NCBI GenBank assembly: GCA_012523185.1
Contig: JAAYIY010000003.1
Coordinates: 1-33,990, forward strand
Length of the DNA: 33,990 bases
Origin: Clostridiales bacterium
GTDB lineage: Bacteria > Bacillota > Clostridia > Oscillospirales > Acutalibacteraceae
Direction of reading: 5' to 3'
Part shown: positions 7,886 through 14,125 of the stretch, one piece after another
Layout of the letters: the number at the start of each line of letters is the position of its first letter
Numbering within the stretch: position 1 is the stretch's first letter
Position numbers and translations under genes: made by a program
The notes under the pieces: model-generated
Told to the model about the DNA's origin: nothing
The model's input: the letters and a program-made list of their open reading frames with translations, nothing else
Database searches by the model: none

Positions 7886-8934
7886 TTCACGCGCGCCCCC
7901 TTAAAAATAAGATAAATAAATAAAGGCGCGCCCAAAAAAGATGTTATGGCGCCGATAGGCAAAATAATCGGCGCCGCAATAAGCCGTGCCGCGGTGTCGC
8001 CTGCAACCAGCAGAAAAGCGCCCGTCAGCGCCGAGGCGGGCAACAAGTAGCGATGGTCATTTCCGATAAACCTCCGCACAAGGTGGGGCGCAATCAGCCC
8101 GATAAAGTTAATGATTCCGACAAAAGATACAATAATCGACACAGTCAGCGAGCATATAAGCATCCCTAAAAGGCGCACGCGGGTCACATTCACCCCGAGC
8201 GCTTTTGCCGTTTCTTCACCGTTTTGCAGCGCGTTAAGATTCCAGCGGTTAAAGAAAAAATAAAGGAGCGACAGCGCGACTGCCGCCGACATGATAAATA
8301 TTTCGCTTCGGCCGCCGCGCCCCAAATCGCCGAATGTCCAAAAGACAACCGCGGCGACTTTCACGTCCGCCGCAAAATATTGCATCAGCGCAGTTGCGCC
8401 GGAAAACATCGTGCTAAGAGCCACGCCGGACAACACCATGGCTTCCGGGGCGGCTTTCTTAAAGCTTGACAGCGCCAACACTATCAGCGTTGATAACGAC
8501 GCGCTGATAAACGCGCAAACAGAAACTATATAGGGGTTTGATATTGTTATGCCGCTGAAGGTTTGATTTTGCATTCCCGCGCCCAAAACAATGATTGCAA
8601 ACGATGCTCCGAACGCCGACCCCTGCGAAATCCCCAAAGTGGACGCCGAGGCGAGCGGGTTTTTCAAAACACTTTGCATGACACACCCTGCCGCCGCAAG
8701 ACCTGTTCCCGCCACAATCGCCGTGACAATTCTTGGCAGTCTGTGGTTAAAAACAATTATTGACGACTGCTTGCCGCCGCGCCCTATGAGAGTTAACATG
8801 ACTTCTTTCAAGGAAATCCCCGCCGAGCCTGCGCTTATCGCCCACAAGGCTGCAAACGCGGCGATCAGCGCCGTAAACAATATGAAAAGCTTTTTATGCC
8901 GTATATAATCTTTGTATGTCCTTGGATTTTTCAT
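7882..8934 (-). CDS. FecCD/BtuC-type ABC transporter permease
   Basis: A 350-residue polytopic membrane protein with roughly nine to ten hydrophobic segments, starting at about residues 16-36. The FecCD hallmarks are present: RLPRIVTAIVAGTGLAAAG near residue 65, the NPLASASTLGISQGSAFGAS region near 92, and the C-terminal GLIAPHLVRRFIGNDHRYLLP coupling segment near 280. It forms the homodimeric channel through which the metal chelate crosses the membrane. It starts 6 bp after the binding-protein gene and overlaps the ATPase gene by 4 bp. Substrate cannot be told from the sequence. Confidence 0.95.
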   Translation of the reverse strand: MKNPRTYKDYIRHKKLFILFTALIAAFAALWAISAGSAGISLKEVMLTLIGRGGKQSSIIVFNHRLPRIVTAIVAGTGLAAAGCVMQSVLKNPLASASTLGISQGSAFGASFAIIVLGAGMQNQTFSGITISNPYIVSVCAFISASLSTLIVLALSSFKKAAPEAMVLSGVALSTMFSGATALMQYFAADVKVAAVVFWTFGDLGRGGRSEIFIMSAAVALSLLYFFFNRWNLNALQNGEETAKALGVNVTRVRLLGMLICSLTVSIIVSFVGIINFIGLIAPHLVRRFIGNDHRYLLPASALTGAFLLVAGDTAARLIAAPIILPIGAITSFLGAPLFIYLIFKGARVK

Positions 8935-8940
8935 CCTTGC

Positions 8941-10023
8941 TTACTCCCCTAAGGCGATTTTCTCAAATCTGCTGCCGTCCGCGGCAAGATTTTCATAAAA
9001 AGGTCGACCGAGCATGACTGTGAATATTTCGTCTGCCTTTTTTATCGGGTCTATGTCCGAAAACCTTTCCGGGTAAATGACCTTTCCCGCATAATATGCG
9101 TCGGCAACAGCTATCTCCATGTTTGTCCAATTGTAATTATAAGAAATTTGAGTGTATATTTTTTTGTTTTGCACGGCTTTCAAGCCCTGATAAAAAGCCT
9201 TGTTTTTTGAATAGCTTTCGTTGACAATGTCCATGTTGGCGGGGTTGAGAAAAATGATGTCGGGATTCCATACCGTTATCTTTTCGAGGTCGATAATAAA
9301 CGCGCCGGCGCGCGCCGTTTCATCCGCGACATTTTTTGCGCCAATGGCTGTGAAAGGCGGGTAATCGGCATATGTTCCTTCAATCCCATGCGAGCCGCGA
9401 AAATTGACGGCTCCGGTGTAAACAGACGGCTTTGATTCATCCCGAATGTCCTTTGTGCGGTCGTTTAAATCCCTCTGACAGTCCTTTATGTAGTCCGACA
9501 CTTGCAGGCTCTGCTCCTGTGTGCCCATTATAAGCCCTATAAGCTCCAGCGCAAAATAAAAGCTTTCGTCAAACATCCCGTCGGGATATATGCCGACAGT
9601 GGGTATGCCTGTTTTTTCCGCCACATTTTTAATTATGTTTTCATCCGTTAATCCGAAAATGACGTCCGGCGACAAGGCGACAAGCTCCTCGATATAAGGG
9701 ATATCATCGGCGCCGCCGCTTCCGACTGACGCGATTTTTGCGAAATGCTCGGCATTTACGACAGAGTAAGGCATCTCGGAAATGCTCTTTTTGTCCATAT
9801 CGGTCACGCCGACAAGCTTGTCCGCACATCCGGCATATGTCAAAATGCGGGCGGCGCCGCCAATCGCGGCGATTGTTTCAACCTTTTCGGGGACTTTAAC
9901 CTGCCTGCCGTACACGTCAGTTATAACTCTCGACTCCGTGTCTGAAACAGTCGGAGGGTTTTGCGCGCATCCGCCTATCAGCAAAAAAACGATGAGAACA
10001 ATTGCCGTCAGCTTTATTTTCAT
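8941..10023 (-). CDS. Metal-chelate ABC transporter substrate-binding lipoprotein
   Basis: A 360-residue lipoprotein of the periplasmic-binding-protein family used by FecBCD-type transporters. The signal peptide is residues 1-18, with lipobox LIGGC and Cys19. The mature protein opens with ITDVYGRQVKVPEKVETI, the standard first strand, and has the two-lobe layout joined by a long helix. It anchors outside the membrane and delivers ligand to the permease. It is first gene of the operon behind the promoter at 10192-10220. Candidate ligands are ferric siderophore, haem, cobalamin, or molybdate/tungstate. The GTYADYPPFTAIGA segment is not diagnostic, so the ligand is left open. Confidence 0.93.
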   Translation of the reverse strand: MKIKLTAIVLIVFLLIGGCAQNPPTVSDTESRVITDVYGRQVKVPEKVETIAAIGGAARILTYAGCADKLVGVTDMDKKSISEMPYSVVNAEHFAKIASVGSGGADDIPYIEELVALSPDVIFGLTDENIIKNVAEKTGIPTVGIYPDGMFDESFYFALELIGLIMGTQEQSLQVSDYIKDCQRDLNDRTKDIRDESKPSVYTGAVNFRGSHGIEGTYADYPPFTAIGAKNVADETARAGAFIIDLEKITVWNPDIIFLNPANMDIVNESYSKNKAFYQGLKAVQNKKIYTQISYNYNWTNMEIAVADAYYAGKVIYPERFSDIDPIKKADEIFTVMLGRPFYENLAADGSRFEKIALGE

Positions 10024-10185
10024 TTTTTGACTTCTTCCTTTTTAAAAATTGCCTCTGTGTTGGCGGTTAAGCAATCGGGGCAAGCCGCTTTATCTCAATA
10101 AAAGCCCTAATGACAACCTCTGTTTGCGAATCAAAGCTAATCGGCGGTTAAGCTTTGAGCACCTAAAGTCTTGCAATCAAATCAT
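10024..10185 (-). promoter_or_regulatory. Structured 5' leader of the metal-chelate transporter operon
   Basis: About 160 nt separate the predicted transcription start from the ATG. On the minus strand the leader contains a hairpin with TCAAAGCT/AGCTTTGA arms, a second one closed by GGGC/GCCC around TTTAT-TGAG-ATAAA, and the repeated segment GCTTAACCGCC. No known riboswitch consensus was recognised; the B12-box of cobalamin riboswitches is not present. A post-transcriptional control element is possible but unproven. Confidence 0.4.
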
Positions 10186-10191
10186 GGTAAA

Positions 10192-10220
10192 ATTATAACA
10201 TGACTTAATAATCAAGTCAA
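10192..10220 (-). promoter_or_regulatory. Consensus promoter with internal palindrome (transporter operon)
   Basis: On the minus strand, -35 TTGACT (10215-10220) and -10 TATAAT (10192-10197) are spaced 17 bp apart. The spacer and -35 together form an imperfect palindrome, TGACTT-N7-AAGTCA (10201-10219), placed where a repressor would block RNA polymerase. Metal-responsive repressors (Fur or DtxR/MntR types) commonly act this way on such transporters; which one binds here is inference. Confidence 0.75.
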
Positions 10221-10221
10221 T

Positions 10222-10350
10222 AAAAGCCACCGCGCCGCCGCCTACTCCCCCGCCGCTGCGCCGCCCCGCTCCCCGCCGCACCGCGCCCTCTGCCGCTCCG
10301 CGCCCTCTGCCGCTCCGCCGCCCTGCCCCCAGCCGCGCCGCCGCCTGCGC
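10222..10350. repeat. GC-rich low-complexity spacer with perfect 17-bp tandem repeat
   Basis: A sharply bounded stretch made almost only of C and G on the plus strand, with few A. It contains CGCCCTCTGCCGCTCCG twice in immediate tandem (10284-10300 and 10301-10317). The minus strand carries several runs of three to five Gs. It separates the divergent promoters of the metal transporter and ogt. No gene is visible. Confidence 0.7.
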
Positions 10351-10375
10351 TTTTTGATATGGGGGGTGAAACTTG

Positions 10376-10405
10376 TTGCCTTCTTAGAGTGAAAGGTGAT
10401 ATAAT
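10376..10405 (+). promoter_or_regulatory. Probable promoter of ogt
   Basis: -35 TTGCCT (10376-10381) and -10 TATAAT (10400-10405) are spaced 18 bp apart, about 100 bp before the ogt start codon. The -10 is perfect and the -35 has two deviations. Confidence 0.5.
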
Positions 10406-10508
10406 TTTAATGTACCTGCGGTTTTAACTTCCCTTTCCGCGGAGTTCTTAACCGGTGTTCGGCACACAATTATTTGAAATGCATAAATATTTTTAAAAGG
10501 AGACAAAG

Positions 10509-11048
10509 ATGTATTACAAAGCGGAATATCATTCGCCCATAGGTGTTTACACAATGGCGAGCGACGGAGAATCTATTGTCGGGCTTTGGAAAACGGGGCA
10601 AAAGTTCTTCGGAAAAGGGGCTCCCGAAAGCTTGGCGGAAAAATCCGATCTTGATGTTTTCAAGCTTGCCGCCGACTGGCTGGACAGATACTTTGCGGGC
10701 GAAAAGCCGCTGATTTCAGATTTGCCCCTAAACCCTGCGGGAAGCGTGTTTCGCCATGTCGTTTGGGACATTTTGCGCGAAATCCCCTACGGACAGATTA
10801 TGACTTACGGCGAGGTCGCAAAGTCCGCGGCGGAAATCACAGGCAAAAAGTCAATGTCTGCCCAGGCTGTCGGCGGTGCTGTCGGTCACAATCCCATTTC
10901 AATTATTATTCCTTGCCATCGCGTCGTCGGGGCAAGCGGGAGCTTGACAGGCTATGCCGGCGGAATCTTGACAAAGCTGAAATTATTGGAGCATGAGGGA
11001 GCCGATGTAACAAAGCTGTCTGTGCCGACAAGCGGGACAGCTCTTTAG
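10509..11048 (+). CDS. ogt: Methylated-DNA--[protein]-cysteine S-methyltransferase
   Basis: A 179-residue suicide DNA-repair protein that transfers alkyl groups from O6-alkylguanine (and O4-alkylthymine) in DNA to its own cysteine. The active-site motif IPCHRVVG is at residues 134-141, with Cys136 as acceptor. The helix-turn-helix segment preceding it (PYGQIMTYGEVAK, 93-105) and the following SLTGYAGG loop are all standard. Length matches the Ogt/AdaB type with an N-terminal domain. The ribosome binding site is AAAGGAG, about 7 nt upstream. It is monocistronic and ends at the terminator at 11112-11156. Catalytic activity is very likely because all signature residues are present. Confidence 0.95.
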   Translation: MYYKAEYHSPIGVYTMASDGESIVGLWKTGQKFFGKGAPESLAEKSDLDVFKLAADWLDRYFAGEKPLISDLPLNPAGSVFRHVVWDILREIPYGQIMTYGEVAKSAAEITGKKSMSAQAVGGAVGHNPISIIIPCHRVVGASGSLTGYAGGILTKLKLLEHEGADVTKLSVPTSGTAL

Positions 11049-11111
11049 ACCGGGCCATTCTTTGTCGTGCGTTTTTGATTTTTCACGGTCTGTTGATTTA
11101 GATTTAAACAC

Positions 11112-11156
11112 AAAAAAGCCGAAGAACGTTATTTATCAACGTTTCTTCGGCTTTTT
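11112..11156. terminator. Strong bidirectional terminator between ogt and the tRNA operon
   Basis: A long stem, AAAAAGCCGAAG(A)AACGTT paired with AACGTTTCTTCGGCTTTTT across a 7-nt loop, has a T-run on each strand. It can terminate ogt from the left and the tRNA transcript from the right. Confidence 0.85.
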
Positions 11157-11160
11157 ATGC

Positions 11161-11237
11161 TGGTGGACACACTCGGGCTCGAACCGAGGACCTCTCGCGT
11201 GTGAAGCGAACGCTCTGACCGGCTGAGCTATGCGTCC
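11161..11237 (-). tRNA. tRNA-Val (anticodon CAC)
   Basis: A 77-nt cloverleaf on the minus strand with encoded CCA. Acceptor stem GGACGCA pairs with TGTGTCC, D-stem GCTC/GAGC, anticodon stem TTCGC/GCGAG with loop TTCACAC, and T-arm CTCGG-TTCGAGC-CCGAG. The anticodon CAC reads GUG. It is the last of three tRNAs in the operon. Confidence 0.95.
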
Positions 11238-11248
11238 AAGCAGACGGC

Positions 11249-11273
11249 AAAACGCCGCAGCGTTTCTGCGGCG
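11249..11273 (-). terminator. Intercistronic hairpin between tRNA-Glu and tRNA-Val
   Basis: A perfect 8-bp stem CGCCGCAG/CTGCGGCG with a 5-nt loop, followed on the minus strand by only four Ts. It could be a weak terminator that lowers tRNA-Val relative to the others, or a processing signal. Confidence 0.4.
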
Positions 11274-11276
11274 CAG

Positions 11277-11351
11277 TGGTGACCCGGACGAGACTCGAAC
11301 TCGTGTTACCGCCGTGAAAGGGCGGTGTCTTAACCTCTTGACCACCGGGCC
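11277..11351 (-). tRNA. tRNA-Glu (anticodon TTC)
   Basis: A 75-nt cloverleaf with encoded CCA. Acceptor GGCCCGG pairs with CCGGGTC (one G-U), anticodon stem CCGCC/GGCGG with loop CTTTCAC, and T-arm ACGAG-TTCGAGT-CTCGT. The anticodon TTC reads GAA/GAG. It is the middle gene of the tRNA operon. Confidence 0.95.
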
Positions 11352-11356
11352 GGTTA

Positions 11357-11433
11357 TGGTAGCGGCAGTCGGATTTGAACCAACGACACTCCGGGTATGA
11401 ACCGAATGCTCTAGCCAACTGAGCTATGCCGCC
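11357..11433 (-). tRNA. tRNA-Met, elongator type (anticodon CAT)
   Basis: A 77-nt cloverleaf with encoded CCA. Acceptor GGCGGCA pairs with TGCCGCT (terminal G-U pair), D-stem GCTC/GAGC, anticodon stem TTCGG/CCGGA with loop TTCATAC, and T-arm GTTGG-TTCAAAT-CCGAC. The body is typical of elongator Met rather than initiator (no GGG/CCC anticodon stem) or tRNA-Ile with lysidine. It is the first gene of the operon. Confidence 0.92.
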
Positions 11434-11457
11434 ATGTACCGCTTGCAAAGCTTGTCT

Positions 11458-11486
11458 ATTATATTATAGCCGACACGTTTTGTCAA
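11458..11486 (-). promoter_or_regulatory. Perfect consensus promoter of the tRNA operon
   Basis: On the minus strand, -35 TTGACA (11481-11486) and -10 TATAAT (11458-11463) are spaced exactly 17 bp apart, about 17 bp before the mature tRNA-Met 5' end. Such perfect promoters are expected for stable RNA genes. Confidence 0.9.
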
Positions 11487-11561
11487 CAGCTTTTTAATAA
11501 ATATCCATGTTTTTTGCATTTTTTACGGACAAGATATAATTACAAATTTGAGCCGACCGTG

Positions 11562-11593
11562 CAAAGAAACACTCCGGGGACAGCGCCCCGGAG
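11562..11593 (-). terminator. Terminator after the wall-anchored protein gene
   Basis: On the minus strand, CTCCGGGG and CCCCGGAG pair around a 6-nt loop and are followed by TGTTTCTTT. The hairpin is about 50 bp past the stop codon of the gene at 11644. Confidence 0.75.
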
Positions 11594-11643
11594 CGTAACT
11601 ACATTTATTCAGCTTTTGAAAATGTGATGGTTATAACGAACTG

Positions 11644-12990
11644 TTACGACCTCTTTTTCTTTGCCGTAACAAACGCGGCTGCTGCCGCAACGGTAAGTGT
11701 CGCGAAAGCCGCTATTGCCGTCGCGGAACCGGTCTGCGGGTTAGCCACATCGACGTCGGCGGGAGAGCCGTCCTCATTGGGAATTACTGTTGCCTGCGCT
11801 CCGTCGCCGTCAGCGTCGGCTTCGTCGTCTGTGCCTGTCGAAAGCTCGGGGCCGGGGACATATTCGACGCCTGACGCCGGCTCATAAACCTTGGACTTTA
11901 TGAACACAACCTGTATGGATGCATTAAACGCAATGTTCTTAAAGGTATATGTGTAGACATCTTTGTTTGTCGCGTCGGCAAATGTGCCGAAGATTGCAAG
12001 AGCATCCTCAAAATCTGCTGCGTCGAAAAGGGAGCTAAACAGAGTTTTGATACTGCTGACTTCCTTCGGTGTGCCGTCTTCGTTGACGATTACTTTGGAA
12101 ACCTCATATCCCTCGTCCGGAACGAATGTGAAATGCGGAGACGAGCCATGAAGCACACTGACTTGACCGTCGCCCTCAAAAATCTTGAGGTTTTCAGAAT
12201 CGTTATAAACTATTTTGCCGCCTTCGTTGGACTTGTATGTGACTACATATCTGTCCTTGATTTCTCTATAGACAGCAAACATTGCCGCATCATCAGTGAT
12301 TTTTACATTAGTTATGGGGTCTTCCCATTTTACGTTATTCTTGCCATCAACCCAGCAATAAAATTTGTAAATTTCCTCATACTCTTCCTTGAGAGTTGCT
12401 GTGAGCGTTACATTTGTGCCGTATTTTAAGTCATAGAGCTTATCTATCACTCCCGATGTACCTTCCACATCGTATTTTACAGTCGCAATGTTGGAAGCTA
12501 CAAGATTATCTCCATCTACACCGTATATACGCACGCCCATCTGGAGGTCATAAAGCTTTGCAACCCAAGTGATTTCCTGATCGGAGAGATGAATAACGGC
12601 AGCTGTTACTTTATCCGGGTTGCCTCCCTTGCCGTTAATCTTAAGGTGGCAATCATCGCCGTCCGTGCGACCCTCCCAGTTTTTACCTGGCATTTCGGTC
12701 AGAACTACTCTAAGGTAATCTTTTCCGCCAATATTCACAATTTTAATATCAGCACTATAATATTTTAAAATAGTTTCCCAATTGGCAGCGTTGTGTGAAC
12801 TATTCACATAGTTTCCCATGTTTTCCTTTTTGCTGATTGTCTCTATGGTTGTGCCTTTATCGATTTTGAGCGGATCCTTGAGACTTACGTCTGTAGTGAT
12901 AGGTACTGCAGGTTCCGCCATGCCCGCTATAGTCATTATGCCCGCAAGCATACAGACGCAAAGCAAAACGGAGATAATCTTTGTTTTCAT
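11644..12990 (-). CDS. Secreted, sortase-anchored protein with a bacterial B-repeat domain
   Basis: A 448-residue surface protein. It has an N-terminal Sec signal (Lys-Thr-Lys, hydrophobic core 5-25, cleavage near GMA-EP). The extracytoplasmic body contains a repeat of the divergent InlB B-repeat type at about residues 250-370 (VVTYKSNEGGKIVYN ... GYEVSKVIV ... YTFKNIAFNASIQVVF). An acidic linker rich in Asp/Gly/Ala follows. It ends with a cell-wall sorting signal: NPQTG at 417-421, a hydrophobic segment, and a KKKRS tail. NPQTG resembles motifs cut by class B/D-like sortases rather than the LPxTG of sortase A. No sortase gene is in the window. The ribosome binding site is AGGAGG and the promoter is at 13024-13052. 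It may act in adhesion, but that is not shown. Confidence 0.88.
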   Translation of the reverse strand: MKTKIISVLLCVCMLAGIMTIAGMAEPAVPITTDVSLKDPLKIDKGTTIETISKKENMGNYVNSSHNAANWETILKYYSADIKIVNIGGKDYLRVVLTEMPGKNWEGRTDGDDCHLKINGKGGNPDKVTAAVIHLSDQEITWVAKLYDLQMGVRIYGVDGDNLVASNIATVKYDVEGTSGVIDKLYDLKYGTNVTLTATLKEEYEEIYKFYCWVDGKNNVKWEDPITNVKITDDAAMFAVYREIKDRYVVTYKSNEGGKIVYNDSENLKIFEGDGQVSVLHGSSPHFTFVPDEGYEVSKVIVNEDGTPKEVSSIKTLFSSLFDAADFEDALAIFGTFADATNKDVYTYTFKNIAFNASIQVVFIKSKVYEPASGVEYVPGPELSTGTDDEADADGDGAQATVIPNEDGSPADVDVANPQTGSATAIAAFATLTVAAAAAFVTAKKKRS

Positions 12991-13023
12991 GATTGTGAAT
13001 TCCTCCTAAATAAATGTAAAAGT

Positions 13024-13052
13024 ATTATAACATTATAATTTATGAATTGCAA
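13024..13052 (-). promoter_or_regulatory. Promoter of the sortase-anchored protein gene
   Basis: On the minus strand, -35 TTGCAA (13047-13052) and -10 TATAAT (13024-13029) are spaced 17 bp apart, about 35 bp before the ATG and upstream of a perfect AGGAGGA ribosome binding site. Confidence 0.7.
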
Positions 13053-13456
13053 TAGTTTTTTGCTGAAAACATGAATAAATTTAAATTGATTCAATATAAT
13101 AATATGTTGACACTAAATAAAACGCGCAAATTAACGTTGGCGGGCGCTTTAATTTTGAAAATCACCGTCCTTTTCATGGAAAGTCCATTCTCCGTTCACA
13201 GCCTGCAAAGACCTCTCACAGCTTGCTTTAAAGATGCCGGGCAAGGCGTGTTGTCTTAAACGTTGCGTTTGTTTGCTTTGAAAAACTCATGCCGAGCATG
13301 GAGAACGCTTGTACAAAAAGCGTCAGCGCGACCGCACAAACAGCCCGCAATATACACTTTAATCCAATATGTATTGATTATATAACATATATAAAAGAAA
13401 AGCAAGCATTTTTCATGCTTTATTTCATTAAATTGTTAAACATTTAAAAAAGGCGG
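13053..13456. other. Intergenic region without a recognisable gene
   Basis: About 400 bp between the promoter of the surface-protein gene and the terminator of the XRE gene. Short open frames exist on the plus strand, but they lack ribosome binding sites and resemblance to proteins. No structured RNA was recognised. Confidence 0.4.
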
Positions 13457-13487
13457 AAAAAAGGCGTCCGGCTTTTGCTCGGACGCC
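13457..13487 (-). terminator. Terminator of the XRE regulator gene
   Basis: On the minus strand, GGCGTCCG and CGGACGCC pair around a 9-nt loop and are followed by six Ts. It lies 15 bp beyond the stop codon. Confidence 0.85.
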
Positions 13488-13501
13488 GTGCGAATTAGGG
13501 C

Positions 13502-13747
13502 TTATTCAAGACCGAGGAGCCAGTTTACTGTTACCCCAAGGACGTCCGCAAGTGCCTTTAGCTCAAAATCTGTTACATAGCGGAGCTGTCCCTCAAGCTT
13601 TGAGAGACCTGACGCGTTAAGGTCGATTCCTTTAATTTGGAGCTGGGTGAGGAGATCCTTTTGCTTCATACCCATTGACTTGCGTTGTTGTTCAACTTTT
13701 TCACCAACAATGTTTCTGTCGCCAAGCGCTTGTTTTCTGATTCTCAA
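13502..13747 (-). CDS. Small XRE-family helix-turn-helix regulator
   Basis: An 81-residue protein consisting of one Cro/C1-type helix-turn-helix domain (about residues 14-72; GEKVEQQRKSMGMKQKDLL ... LSKLEGQLRYVTDFELKALADVLGV), ending in the usual VNWLLGLE. The start codon is TTG, supported by an AAAGGAG site about 9 nt upstream; there is no in-frame ATG nearer the domain. It stands alone with its own terminator. Comparable small regulators control their own gene or neighbouring stress genes. The target is unknown. Confidence 0.88.
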   Translation of the reverse strand: MRIRKQALGDRNIVGEKVEQQRKSMGMKQKDLLTQLQIKGIDLNASGLSKLEGQLRYVTDFELKALADVLGVTVNWLLGLE

Positions 13748-14125
13748 TTCTTCCTTCTCCTTTCAAATTATTGAAGGTCAATCGAACATAAAAGTTATTA
13801 GCGCCGATATTACTCTCAGTATAAATCCACCACACATTTTAATTCGAAAACGGCAATTCATTGACCAGCTACGGAATTATAATATCACAATTATTTTTAT
13901 ATTTCAAGTCCTAAATCAAAAATATTTATCAGGTATTTATCAGTTTTGCGAGAAAATGTGTAAGTTAGTGAGCTTTTGGAACAATATTCTTTATATTAAA
14001 GCATTATAATATAATTTGCTTGACTTTGTTGTATATGTATATATATAATTATCTGTATAATATTGGTAATTCGTCTTGTTGTTAAAATTATTGGTTTAAA
14101 GAAAAACCGCGAAAGGATTTTTAAA
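13748..14125. other. AT-rich intergenic region holding the pncB promoter
   Basis: The only supportable features are the promoter at 14020-14049 and the GAAAGGA ribosome binding site of the following gene. The rest is AT-rich, with no coding frame that has a plausible start. Confidence 0.5.
14020..14049 (+). promoter_or_regulatory. Probable promoter of nicotinate phosphoribosyltransferase
   Basis: -35 TTGACT (14020-14025) and -10 TATAAT (14044-14049), spaced 18 bp apart, lie about 75 bp before the start codon. The surrounding alternating TA tract contains further TATAAT-like hexamers, so the exact -10 is uncertain. Confidence 0.55.

Noticed and set aside
10024-10185. Cobalamin riboswitch in the transporter leader
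   Set aside because: The opening AGGTGC resembles the start of that class, but the conserved core and B12 box were not found, so only a generic structured leader is reported.
11357-11433. tRNA-Ile (lysidine) or initiator tRNA-Met for the CAT anticodon gene
   Set aside because: The acceptor and anticodon stems match elongator tRNA-Met; initiator features (three G-C pairs in the anticodon stem) are absent.
11136-11448. Open frames across the tRNA cluster
   Set aside because: They are antisense or sense readings of three well-formed tRNAs; tRNA structure explains the sequence fully.
13071-13259. A 62-codon plus-strand frame upstream of the surface-protein gene
   Set aside because: No ribosome binding site and no resemblance to a protein family; the composition is intergenic.
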